Shown here piece by piece: positions 40,030 through 48,126 of a stretch of DNA of 64,000 nucleotides. Under the pieces are notes generated by a model. The model searched no databases, was not told where the DNA came from, and saw only the letters and a program-made list of their open reading frames with translations. Where the stretch lies: the NCBI GenBank assembly GCA_963757265.1, contig CAVWRA010000006.1, positions 1 through 64,000 on the forward strand, in the 5' to 3' direction. The stretch's first letter is position 1. Every line of letters begins with the position of its first letter. A program made the position numbers and the translations under genes. This stretch comes from CAIVVT01 sp963757265. Lineage in GTDB: Bacteria > Acidobacteriota > Terriglobia > Bryobacterales > Bryobacteraceae.

Positions 40030-42852
40030 TTACATCGAAAGGACGCTGAAGGTGCCGGTCACGCTGCCGGATTGAACAGAGAAGGTGTAGGTCGTGCCGC
40101 CGGGGTCGGCGTAGGGGACCGTGAGGTCGATCAGCCAGACGTTGGGGAAGGTGACATCGCCCGAGGTGGCCTGATAGGGAGTGTCGAAGGTAACCGGGCC
40201 CCATGCAGGCGTGGCCGAAGTTTCGGTCACCGTGATCGTGCCGGGCGCCGGGAAGACCACGCCGCTCGAGTCGACGAAGCGCATGACCAGCGTCTGTTGG
40301 CTGCCGGCGGTGATGGCGTAGGGGAGACCGTCGACGGCGTCGAAGGCGATCTTGGTCGGGCCCGACGCGGGCACGGCGTACCAATAGGGGACGCGGGCCA
40401 TGGCCGCACTGGCGCCAGTGGGAGTCACGTCGATGAAGCCCTGGTAGACGCCGGGAGTGACAATCGAGGCGGGCATGCTGACGGTGACGTTGGCGGTGGC
40501 CCGAGGCGCCAGGGTGACCGAATTGACCGAAAGAGTGGGCGTCGCCGGAAGCTGGCTCGAATAGGAGGCGGCGTCGAAAGTGAAGGCCGGGAAGTAGACG
40601 GAGATGGAGCCGCTCCCCCAACTCACGGTGACTGGTACGGTCGGGATGGTCGGCAGCACAGTGGTGATCCCCTCGAGCGTCAGATTGTAAGTGCCGGCCG
40701 CGGAGCCGACATTCTTCAGCGTGATCTGCTGGGTGGTGGCGATGCTGGAGCCGGTGGTGCCGAAACTGATTTTCACGGGGTCGGCGGTGATGCTGGACTG
40801 GACCCCCCGCAACACGTCGAGCGAGCCCGCGCCGGCCGCTTGAACGGGCCAGGTATTGCCGCCGGGATCGAGCATCGGCGAGGCGGTGTTGACCACCAGG
40901 GAGCTGTAATCACTGGCAGTGAGGTTGGGCCGCGCCGACATGATGAGGGCGACGGAGCCGGCGGTCAAAGGCGTGCCGAAGCTGGTTCCGTCCCAAAACA
41001 TGTAGCCGAAGACCGAGCACATGTTGTTTTCGGGGTACAGAGTCGTGTCGGCGCAGTAGGCGGTAATGACGGAGTTGCCGGCGGCCACGAGATCGGGCTT
41101 GATATCGAGGTCGGCGTCGGGGCCCTGGGAGCTGAAAGTCGCGAGCTCGTGCGGATTGCCGGTGACCAGCCCGAACGTGGCCGTCACGGAATACGAGGAG
41201 CCTCCGTTGGTCAGATTGGTGAGCAATGTCTGACCGTCGTTGTAGCCCACGAAAATGGCCGGGAAGTTGGCGATGGAGGAAGGAGTCGCATCGGAGTCGA
41301 GCTCCATGTAAACCAGCGAGTTGGGGTCGGAGCCGTCGGTCGGGGCCGATTCGTTGTAAACGATCAGCGCGGCCGCGCCGGCCGTAATGGCGTTGTCCAC
41401 CTTTTGATCGAAAGTGCAGGTGCCGCGCTGGACCACCAGGATCTTGCCGGAGGCGACGCCCGCCTGCGGCCAGGCGCCTCCATTGGTGCAGCCCAGGCCG
41501 GTGCTATCCCACTTGGTGACGTTGACCAGCGGCGCGGTGAGCGCCGGAATCAGGTCGGTATTGTTGTCGGCGGGCAAGGCGTCGATCGGGGTCGCGATAT
41601 TCGAGGCGCTGACGGAGGTGTCGCCCAACAGCGTCGGGCTTTGCTGGGCGCCGACGGCGATGACGCCGGGGTCCACGGCGGGAGCATTCATGGTGTAGGG
41701 ACCCGGGCCGTCGTTGCCGGCGGCGACGACCAGCACCGTGCCCATCCCGGTCAAAGTGGAGAAGGCGGTGTCATACTCCTGGTTGAGGGGATCGGCGCTG
41801 CCGCCATAGTCGGGCGCGCCGAAACTCATGTTGACGACGTTCATGTGATCGGTAGCGCAGTCGTCCAGCGCTGACAGGATATCGCTATCGGCGAAAGAAC
41901 CATCCAACTGCGAATCGATGTCGTAGACGCCGATCCAGGCAGCGGGCGCCACGCCGCTGAGCGTCATCCCGTTGGGGCTGGCGAGCGTGGCATCATACAC
42001 GCCGGCCGGGATCGGCACGCCGGCGGCGAGCTGAGCCGTGGCGGTGCCGTGTCCGTCGATGTCCTGAGCGAGCTGCCCGCCGTAGGAGCGGGCGACGATG
42101 ACTTTGCCGTTGCCGGCCACGAGGGATTCATTATTCGCCGAATAGCCCTGTACGCCGCCGGTGTTGTAGTGGGGGAAACCGGCCGGCGCGGTCATGTTGG
42201 ACGCCTGGAACGCCGGATGCGTGAAGTCGATGCCGGTGTTGACCATGCCGATCTTCACGCCCTGTCCGGCCACGTTCCAAGCAGCCGGATTGGCCGGGTT
42301 GTAGGTGGCTCCGGGGATGGCGGCCCAAGCCGAATCGATCTGGTGCAAAGCGATGGAGGCGTCGAACTGGGGGTGGTAAATGCGCTCCCGAGCGACGCGC
42401 TTGACGCCCGGCAGGGCGCGCAGAGCGGCCTCGCGGCCCGGCTGGCCCTCGACCACGACGGCATTAATGGCGTAGGAGAGATGCCGGATCGACTTGAAAC
42501 CTGAGGCTGTGGCGTGAGTGTCGAAGGCGGCGTGTTCACGCTGGATGAGCGCCAGCGCGGCGGCCTGCTCCTGGGGCGTGGGCAGGCCGGCGACAGCCGG
42601 AGCCGACGCTTCCGCGCCCGAGACCAGCCGCCCGAGGGCCTCCCGGCGGCCGGCCACCGCCAAGCCCTTGTCCCGCCCTTCGACCGGCGAAATCACATCG
42701 TCGGAACTGACCCGATGGTTCAGCTTGGAGAAGACCGGCGCGCTCTGCATTTCGACGACGTACCGGACGGGTTTCTGCGCCTCCGCCAGCAGCGTAAAGC
42801 CCAACAGAAGAACTAAGGAAGTGATGGTTCGCATGGCTGTTGTTTTCTTCAC
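40030..42852 (-). CDS. S8 (subtilisin-like) peptidase with inhibitor-like and PA domains; catalytic Asp replaced by Asn
   Basis: 940 aa secreted protein. Signal peptide about residues 8-26; inhibitor-I9-like propeptide about 27-160; subtilase domain about 195-650 interrupted by a PA domain (about 430-555); C-terminal beta-sandwich domains to 940. Of the triad, His268 (DIDGHGTATAQ) and Ser624 (WDGTSFGTP) are present, with the oxyanion Asn380 in AAGNDGPGP. The Asp motif, normally V-I-D-T-G-I-D, reads MVNTGID: the catalytic position is Asn205 (codon AAC at 42238-42240), so activity may be weak or absent. A TATAAT box lies 62 bp upstream of the start. Alone on its strand; convergent with the DUF3887 hydrolase (73-bp gap). 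Confidence 0.85.
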   Translation of the reverse strand: MKKTTAMRTITSLVLLLGFTLLAEAQKPVRYVVEMQSAPVFSKLNHRVSSDDVISPVEGRDKGLAVAGRREALGRLVSGAEASAPAVAGLPTPQEQAAALALIQREHAAFDTHATASGFKSIRHLSYAINAVVVEGQPGREAALRALPGVKRVARERIYHPQFDASIALHQIDSAWAAIPGATYNPANPAAWNVAGQGVKIGMVNTGIDFTHPAFQASNMTAPAGFPHYNTGGVQGYSANNESLVAGNGKVIVARSYGGQLAQDIDGHGTATAQLAAGVPIPAGVYDATLASPNGMTLSGVAPAAWIGVYDIDSQLDGSFADSDILSALDDCATDHMNVVNMSFGAPDYGGSADPLNQEYDTAFSTLTGMGTVLVVAAGNDGPGPYTMNAPAVDPGVIAVGAQQSPTLLGDTSVSASNIATPIDALPADNNTDLIPALTAPLVNVTKWDSTGLGCTNGGAWPQAGVASGKILVVQRGTCTFDQKVDNAITAGAAALIVYNESAPTDGSDPNSLVYMELDSDATPSSIANFPAIFVGYNDGQTLLTNLTNGGSSYSVTATFGLVTGNPHELATFSSQGPDADLDIKPDLVAAGNSVITAYCADTTLYPENNMCSVFGYMFWDGTSFGTPLTAGSVALIMSARPNLTASDYSSLVVNTASPMLDPGGNTWPVQAAGAGSLDVLRGVQSSITADPVKISFGTTGSSIATTQQITLKNVGSAAGTYNLTLEGITTVLPTIPTVPVTVSWGSGSISVYFPAFTFDAASYSSQLPATPTLSVNSVTLAPRATANVTVSMPASIVTPGVYQGFIDVTPTGASAAMARVPYWYAVPASGPTKIAFDAVDGLPYAITAGSQQTLVMRFVDSSGVVFPAPGTITVTETSATPAWGPVTFDTPYQATSGDVTFPNVWLIDLTVPYADPGGTTYTFSVQSGSVTGTFSVLSM

Positions 42853-42913
42853 TCGAATGGTCCCGGCCGATCCCGGTCCCGCAACTCTTTCATAAGCAGG
42901 ATCGCTGTCGCTG

Positions 42914-42942
42914 ATTATACTCTACGGGCTCCGGCCAGCACT
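42914..42942 (-). promoter_or_regulatory. Probable promoter of the subtilase gene
   Basis: On the minus strand a perfect -10 box TATAAT lies at 42919-42914 and a GTGCTG -35-like element begins 16 bases further upstream (about 42941-42936). The transcript would start near 42907 and leave a leader of about 55 bases before the ATG at 42852. The -35 match is weak; the -10 is strong. Confidence 0.45.
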
Positions 42943-43298
42943 ATCCGGCCGCCTGGGCGCGAGCCGCGCGCGGCCGCGGGGCCCGCCCCTCGCCCGCAAC
43001 AACTCCCGAAAGCAGTTTACCTCCGGAGGACCGCCGGCGCCGCGCCGCGAAAGATACGGGCGCAGTCGCCGGACAGGATACAACGCTAGTTTGGACGCCC
43101 GAGTTTCCGATCGCGTTACGAGTAGTACCAGCGCGCGGTATGGATTCAGAGCAAACGCGTGGATCGCAGCGCGGAGTGAGCCTCCCTGGGGAGCGAGCCG
43201 GCGCCCAATTTCTGCATGCGCCAGGGCTCCGCACGGCCCTCAGTGTGTAAGAACCGCGCCGCGGTTGTGCAGCCGGGTGTGGAGCGGCCGCGGGCGTT
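42943..43298. other. 356-bp gap between PfaD-like and subtilase genes, nothing recognised
   Basis: GC-rich, no convincing ribosome site or open frame with protein-like composition on either strand. It lies downstream of the PfaD-like gene (minus) and upstream of the subtilase promoter. I could not assign a terminator or repeat here. Confidence 0.4.
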
Positions 43299-44762
43299 TC
43301 AGGCCACCAGGACGGACGCGGATTCGAGTTCCGTCGGGGCGCAGCCCTGGAGCATGCGGGCGACGACGTCAGCGGCGGTATAGGAGAGGCCCTGTTCAGG
43401 GAGGAAGCGGGTCAGCCCGGTCAGATCGTTGCCCGAGGTCACCAGGGGGCGTTCGCGGTAGAGGCCGGGGCGGAGCTGCGGCAGCCCGATGTTGGCCATC
43501 AGGGCGTTGCACAGGCATTTGCGGCCGGCGGTGTTTTCGGGCTTGCCGCCTTTGGCGACGTAGGTGTCGACGGGCTCGGCCGAGCAGCGGTAGCCCAGGC
43601 CGCCCGAGGCGGTCTTATATGCTGTGCGCAGGTAGCCGATGTCACACACGCGGTGGCGCTCGCGATACACCTCGGGGTCGGACAACGAATCTTCCAACTG
43701 GGTGACCTTGAACGGGAAACTGGTGGGCGAGGCGGCCAGATCGGTGATCACGCGGGCACGGGATGCGGCCACGGCGGCGAGCAGTTCCGACTTGATCTCT
43801 TCGTCCAGTCCCGACTCGGAGCAATAGGCGAAGGGCGTGCCGACCTGGACGCCGGCAGCCCCGGCGTTGAGAGCCGCGGAGAGCATTTCGGCCGAACCAT
43901 AGCCGCCGGCGAGCCAGAAGGGCAGCCCGAGGTCGCGGATTTTGGCCAGATCGACGCGGTCGCGCTCGCCGTAGACGGCTTCGCCCTGCTCGTCGATCAC
44001 CAGCTTGCCGCGCGGCGGGGCGTTGTGGCCGCCGGCGGTGGGGCCTTCAATCACGAATCCGTCCACGCGGCCGTCGGCGCGCTTCAACATGACCGAGGCC
44101 AACAGGTTAGAGGCGATGATGGCCAGGAACAGCGGCCGGATCAGCGGCAGGAGCGGGCATTCCATGTAGTCGCGGGGGGCGAAGCGCATGGTGGTGTCGT
44201 CGGCCTCGCCCGCGCCGTTGACATCGAGGGGGTAAGCGGCGGGCTCATGGCGTGCCAGGCGGTCGAGTACGCCGGGGATGCGCAAAGGGATGCCGGCGCC
44301 CATCAGAACGTAGCTGACGCCGGCCAGCATGGCGCCATAAATGGACGCCAGGTGGGGCAGCTGTACTTTCTCTAAGTAATTGATTCCAATAAAGTTATTA
44401 TGTCCTTCGCGGGCCAGGAAGACCTCCGCGAAGTTGGCCACGAGGCACAGTTCCCGCATCTCGCGCGGGCCGTCCTTGACCTGCATGGGGAGGTTTTTAT
44501 AGGGCGCCGCCGGACTCTTGCCGCCAGGGATGTAGAGCCACTGCCAAATGCGCTCCGCCATCCTGGGGAACGGGAAATTGTCGAGGGCGTGGCGCATGCG
44601 GCCGCCGGGATCGCCGTCCTGCAAGCGCCGGGCGAAGATCGTGTCGAGGCAGGTGCCGGAAACCACTCCGAGCTGTCCGGTAAGAGCGACGGCCCGGGCC
44701 AGGCGCCAGTCGGAGACGCCGGCACCCATGCCGCCCTGTATGATCGTCGGGAGATAGCCCAT
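43299..44762 (-). CDS. PfaD-family (2-nitropropane dioxygenase-like) FMN oxidoreductase
   Basis: 487 aa TIM-barrel protein. The N-terminus PTIIQGGMGAGVSDWRLARA is the FMN-binding start of nitronate-monooxygenase-like enzymes. GFVIEGPTAGGHNAPPRG, LPFWLAGGYGSAEML and AAGVQVGTPFAYCSESGL are typical of the PfaD branch, which acts as a trans enoyl reductase in polyunsaturated fatty-acid and polyketide synthesis. The length (about 480-540 aa in PfaD, about 330 in nitronate monooxygenase) and the C-terminal Cys-containing region (NTAGRKCLCNALMANIG) support PfaD. No PfaABC synthase genes are in this window, so it is either an orphan or serves a distant cluster. Confidence 0.82.
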   Translation of the reverse strand: MGYLPTIIQGGMGAGVSDWRLARAVALTGQLGVVSGTCLDTIFARRLQDGDPGGRMRHALDNFPFPRMAERIWQWLYIPGGKSPAAPYKNLPMQVKDGPREMRELCLVANFAEVFLAREGHNNFIGINYLEKVQLPHLASIYGAMLAGVSYVLMGAGIPLRIPGVLDRLARHEPAAYPLDVNGAGEADDTTMRFAPRDYMECPLLPLIRPLFLAIIASNLLASVMLKRADGRVDGFVIEGPTAGGHNAPPRGKLVIDEQGEAVYGERDRVDLAKIRDLGLPFWLAGGYGSAEMLSAALNAGAAGVQVGTPFAYCSESGLDEEIKSELLAAVAASRARVITDLAASPTSFPFKVTQLEDSLSDPEVYRERHRVCDIGYLRTAYKTASGGLGYRCSAEPVDTYVAKGGKPENTAGRKCLCNALMANIGLPQLRPGLYRERPLVTSGNDLTGLTRFLPEQGLSYTAADVVARMLQGCAPTELESASVLVA

Positions 44763-44829
44763 CCTGGGCCCATCGTTTCACGGTTCACCGGGTCCGATTG
44801 TATGATCTTTGTAATAGCTGGCGGGGACG

Positions 44830-45001
44830 CGAGAAACAAAGAATGCGGAACAGAGCGAATCGCCAGTTATTCCTCTTATAATGATCGACTTGATCCTTAT
44901 CTTTCGATTTCATGTTGGCCACATATTCAGGGTGTCAAAGAACGGGGATCAGCAGGCCGTGGGAACGAGCTGTCATCCCACAATAGACCGGCTGTCAAGC
45001 G
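44830..45001. repeat. 172-bp dispersed repeat, copy B
   Basis: Same orientation as copy A at 11975-12147 and almost the same length. It sits in the 314-bp gap between the PfaD-like gene start and the pentapeptide-repeat gene end; that gap shows no gene. Conserved islands are AATGATCGACTTGA, TCAAAGAAC, CGAGCT and TGTCAAGCG. Confidence 0.65.
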
Positions 45002-45076
45002 CCGCTATTGGGGCACCAGCGCAGCCCGCCACGGGCCTGCCATGGCATGCAGGGTGAGGTCTCGCTCCAGTGCCGG

Positions 45077-46030
45077 CTATTGTTCGGCGCCGCTGACGTC
45101 CTGGTAGGCCGGAAGGAGGGTAGCTGCATTGGTCAGCGCGGCCGCAATCTGGCTCTTCACCGCGTTTCGCGCGGCATGCAAATTGCAGCCCATCAGAGAG
45201 GTCCCCTCCATCTTCGCGCCGAATAGATTGGCCCGGACCAGGACGGCGTCGCGAAACGACGCGTCGCGCACATCGGCGCCCGTCAGATCAGCCGCGGTGA
45301 GATCGGCGCGGCGGAAGTTGGCGCTTTGCAGGTCGGCCCCGCGCAACGATGCGCCTCGCAGGTGGGCATCCACGAACTGGGTATTTTCGAGCGCGGCGCC
45401 GTCCAACAGGGCGCCGTCGAACTGGCTGCCATTGAGGTTGAGCCCGGACAGGTTCGTGCCGCGCAGGTCCAGCAATTCGTCGTCGAGTTCATAGTCCACG
45501 CGGCGCCGTCCCAGCAGGGTGAGAATGGTTGCGACCTCAACCGGAACGGATCCGGCAGGACCGGCGGCCTTGGTCCGGACATAGGTGCAGAAGACCTGCA
45601 TCACGGACCAGTGGTCGCGGGGCGAATCGGCCGCAATCCGCGCCAGCGCGTAGATGCCGCCCAGCCGCACCTCGCTCTTGTCATCGCCGAAGCGCTCCAT
45701 GGCCTGATTGAAGCGGTCGGTCAACTGGCCATCCTGGGCCAGCCGCGTGTTCCTCCAGGTGAAATACAGCCCGAGCAGCAGGATGGCGCCGCCGAGAAGC
45801 TGCACGACGTTCTTGGTGATCTCGTTCTCGAGAGAGATCCGATCCTTCACATCGTGGATTCCGGCGATCTGGGCCCGCCAGACCGGAATGCGAGCGGCGA
45901 GCCAGACGACCACGGCGAGCGATGCCACGGCCAGCAGCGACGACAGCACGGAAAGCAGTAGCCGGCGGATGTGCGCCGCGCGCCGCCGCCATTTTTTCGA
46001 TTTCGCCCAGCGCTTGATCCGTGCGGTCAT
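45077..46030 (-). CDS. Membrane protein with pentapeptide repeats
   Basis: 317 aa from the ATG at 46030. Two membrane helices at about residues 25-48 (LLLSVLSSLLAVASLAVVVW) and 75-93 (VVQLLGGAILLLGLYFTW) flank a short loop; then FNQAMERFGDDKSEVRLGGIYALARIA, a segment common to membrane pentapeptide proteins. From about residue 190 come 16-18 pentapeptide repeats of the A(D/N)LxG type (LRGTNLSGLNLNGSQFDGAL, LRGASLRGADLQSANFRRAD) that form a right-handed beta helix in the cytoplasm. Function unknown. It starts 15 bp after the double-STAS gene and is most likely co-transcribed with it. Confidence 0.88.
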   Translation of the reverse strand: MTARIKRWAKSKKWRRRAAHIRRLLLSVLSSLLAVASLAVVVWLAARIPVWRAQIAGIHDVKDRISLENEITKNVVQLLGGAILLLGLYFTWRNTRLAQDGQLTDRFNQAMERFGDDKSEVRLGGIYALARIAADSPRDHWSVMQVFCTYVRTKAAGPAGSVPVEVATILTLLGRRRVDYELDDELLDLRGTNLSGLNLNGSQFDGALLDGAALENTQFVDAHLRGASLRGADLQSANFRRADLTAADLTGADVRDASFRDAVLVRANLFGAKMEGTSLMGCNLHAARNAVKSQIAAALTNAATLLPAYQDVSGAEQ

Positions 46031-46045
46031 GAAGAGCAATCCGGC

Positions 46046-46771
46046 TCACTTCAACCGGTTTTGGACGGCGATGACAGTCCCGAATGCCGCGAGCGCCGGA
46101 TCCAGCGCCGGAAAGCGGCGGATGGACGCCTCCTGGCATGGCCGCAGCGCCTCGTCGAGCCGCGCTTCCACATTGGCCAGAATGAGTTCCCCGTCCCGTT
46201 CGCGCAATGCCGCCGCGGCCCGCGCGAGCATGCCGCAGCCCTCGGGGCCGGCATCGAGAATTTGTGTGCACAGACAGATCATGTGGTTGGTGCCGTCGGC
46301 GGCGGCGGAGTTGATCGCTTCCTCCACGGCGGCGCAACCGTTCTCGGGCGTGAGCGCGCCCGCAATCTCCAGGACGAGCACGCCGCCGTAGGAACGGCGC
46401 CAGACCTGCACCCGAGTCGAGCGCCTGCCGTCGAAGTGCCGCAGCGCCTCATCCACATCCGCAAACACCGGGTAAACCGTGTACAACTTGGTGAGTTGCA
46501 AGAAGTCGGAGAGCTTCTTGCTCAATGCCGCCAGCACCAGTTCCCCGCCCCGGTTGCGAATCGTCGTATAGGCGGAAACCAGCTCTCCAACGCCTGACGA
46601 ATCGAAATAAGAGAGGCCGGAGTTTTCGAGGAGCAGCTTCTTATGGCCCTCCCACACCAAATCCCGCACGGCGTCGCGAAACACCGCGGAGCCATCACCC
46701 AGCGAGAGTCGGCCGTCCAGGTCCATGATTGTGACGTCGAGGTGACGCCGCACCTCGAATTTCAGCGCCAT
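46046..46771 (-). CDS. Double-STAS-domain protein (anti-anti-sigma factor-like)
   Basis: 241 aa from the ATG at 46771 (the frame extends 53 codons upstream without family similarity). STAS domain 1 (residues 3-112) has GRLSLGDGSAVFRDAVRDLV and YFDSSGVGELV, where Ser58 is the site normally phosphorylated by an anti-sigma kinase. Domain 2 (about 118-225) keeps the fold (VLVLEIAGALTPENGCAAVE) but has LDAGPEGCG where DSSG stood, so it has lost the phosphorylatable Ser. It probably takes part in partner switching in the cytoplasm; no anti-sigma kinase or sigma gene is nearby. Upstream of and co-directional with the pentapeptide membrane protein. Confidence 0.85.
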   Translation of the reverse strand: MALKFEVRRHLDVTIMDLDGRLSLGDGSAVFRDAVRDLVWEGHKKLLLENSGLSYFDSSGVGELVSAYTTIRNRGGELVLAALSKKLSDFLQLTKLYTVYPVFADVDEALRHFDGRRSTRVQVWRRSYGGVLVLEIAGALTPENGCAAVEEAINSAAADGTNHMICLCTQILDAGPEGCGMLARAAAALRERDGELILANVEARLDEALRPCQEASIRRFPALDPALAAFGTVIAVQNRLK

Positions 46772-47010
46772 AGGGCGATTATGCGTTAATTCCGTGGGCC
46801 GAGCCAATAGTTGACGTTCAAATATAGAAAAAAGGCGGCGGGGCTTGACCCGCATGGAACGAGGGTGACAGAGGGACAGATGGAGGACAGTGTGGTCTAC
46901 CGCAAGGCGTGCGCAGGCCTTTCGATCCACACTTTGGCCTGAATGCGCCGGGTGGATGGAAGTGATTGTCCCCGCCCCTGCTTGTGAGAGATGCGCTAGG
47001 GTTTCTCATC

Positions 47011-47130
47011 GCTTGACGGAGATGCTCGTGGCGTCTCTTTGTTTGAGGGAGACGCCTACGGCGTCTCTTGGCTTGAAGGAGATGCCTACGGCGTCTCTTT
47101 GCTTGAAGGAGACGCCTACGGCGTCTCTTC
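47011..47130. repeat. Four tandem 30-bp palindromic repeats
   Basis: Units start at 47011, 47041, 47071 and 47101. Each contains a hairpin of 8-bp stem and 3-base loop with the form GAGACGCC-TAC-GGCGTCTC; units 2 and 4 are perfect, unit 3 has one G-T pair and unit 1 is degenerate. The period is 30 bp, a multiple of three. The zinc-ribbon gene (minus strand) stops inside unit 4. The 239 bp to the left (46772-47010) hold no recognisable gene. Confidence 0.75.
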
Positions 47131-47481
47131 GCCGCTCCCGGCCGCCTGCGCCTCATCGGCCAATTCCGACTCATCCGGCGGCGCCAGAACGGCCCGCGCA
47201 TCGGCTTCGTTGTCCGCCGCCACCATCACGAAGTACACGCCCTGATTGGAAACGTCCTTTCCAGCCCGGACGGCGTAGGGGATGGCCGCGCTCTCAAGCA
47301 GCCCGCTCACCAGCGAGATCTCGACCCAGTCGCCGGTTTCCAGAACGGTCACCAGTTCCAGCGCGCCCGCGGCCGGCCCTTCCTGCTTTCTGGCCGGATC
47401 GTCGGCCGTCAACGGAACCAGGCAATCCGCGCATTCCGCAAATCCTGCGCGGTACTCGACGCCGCATTGTGGGCAGTACAG
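47116..47481 (-). CDS. Zinc-ribbon protein with DUF2007-like domain, possible CTG start
   Basis: 121 aa. An N-terminal zinc ribbon with CPQCG (Cys3, Cys6) and CADC (Cys17, Cys20), then a DUF2007-like alpha/beta domain (about residues 45-100: LVTVLETGDWVEISLVSGLL, YAVRAGKDVSNQGVYFVMVA). In this frame there is no ATG or GTG upstream within range; a CTG at 47481 follows GGAGGTG with 4 bases spacing and begins exactly at the family start. The stop TAG lies within a tandem palindrome, so the last residues (EETP) come from the repeat. Function unknown; such proteins are often small regulators. It diverges from the next gene across 81 bp. Confidence 0.7.
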   Translation of the reverse strand: MYCPQCGVEYRAGFAECADCLVPLTADDPARKQEGPAAGALELVTVLETGDWVEISLVSGLLESAAIPYAVRAGKDVSNQGVYFVMVAADNEADARAVLAPPDESELADEAQAAGSGEETP

Positions 47482-47562
47482 GGTGCACCTCCAGGCGCTG
47501 ACGCTGGCATCATAACAAGCCGTCGCGCAGGGCGTGTGGCGCGCGGGTTTAGCATAAGAGCC

Positions 47563-48075
47563 ATGGACCTGACGTGGTGCTCTCCTCCAGTCGCTCAACT
47601 CCTCGCGCTTGCGGATCACGGCGAACGCGTCATCGGCCTGCTGTCGCCGCGCCGCGTGACGCCGCCGCAGGCCGCCGGCCTGCTGGCCGCGGCCGATGCC
47701 GCGAAATGGTTTCCCGGCGCCCGTTCGCCGCACGGCGCAATGGCCGGGCTGTGGCTGTACTTTGGATCCTATGATGACGCGCACCGCGCCGCCCAGGAGC
47801 TTGACACGCCCGAGGGGAGCTACTGGCACGCGATCGCCCATCGTCTCGAGCCGGATGCGGGGAATTCCAATTACTGGTCGCAGCGCGCCGGGCCGCACCC
47901 GGTCCACGGCGCGCTGCTGGCCGAGGCGCGCAGTATCGTCGGCGCGCGGCCCGGCTGCGGCCTGGAACTCGGCGCGCAGTGGGATCCCGAGCGCTTCACG
48001 GCCTTCTGCGAGCACGCCCGCACCTCGCCCGGCTCGGCGGCAGAAGCAGGCCGCCAGCCTGATTCAACACGCTGA
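47563..48075 (+). CDS. Conserved hypothetical protein
   Basis: 170 aa, no family name known to me. The ATG at 47563 has no strong ribosome site. The pattern HGAMAGLWLYFGSYDDAHRAAQ, then GSYWHAIAHRLEPDAGNSNYW and GPHPVHGALLAEA, with conserved-looking His and Trp, resembles a conserved group of short Acidobacteria proteins; the His/Asp/Trp clustering suggests an enzyme or metal site but nothing more can be said. It precedes the HlyD-like gene by 51 bp on the same strand. Confidence 0.55.
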   Translation: MDLTWCSPPVAQLLALADHGERVIGLLSPRRVTPPQAAGLLAAADAAKWFPGARSPHGAMAGLWLYFGSYDDAHRAAQELDTPEGSYWHAIAHRLEPDAGNSNYWSQRAGPHPVHGALLAEARSIVGARPGCGLELGAQWDPERFTAFCEHARTSPGSAAEAGRQPDSTR

Positions 48076-48126
48076 ATGGCGCCTCGTTGTTCGCCTGGTG
48101 CGGCATGCGACCATGAAAGCAGTGTC

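Noticed and set aside
39943..41874. A long open frame on the plus strand antisense to the subtilase gene (643 codons)
   Set aside because: Composition is Gly/Arg/His-rich and no domain appears, while the minus strand has a clear S8 peptidase with signal peptide and motifs. A shadow caused by high GC.
47011..47130. Possible CRISPR array
   Set aside because: Repeats are directly adjacent with no spacers between them; they are tandem palindromes.
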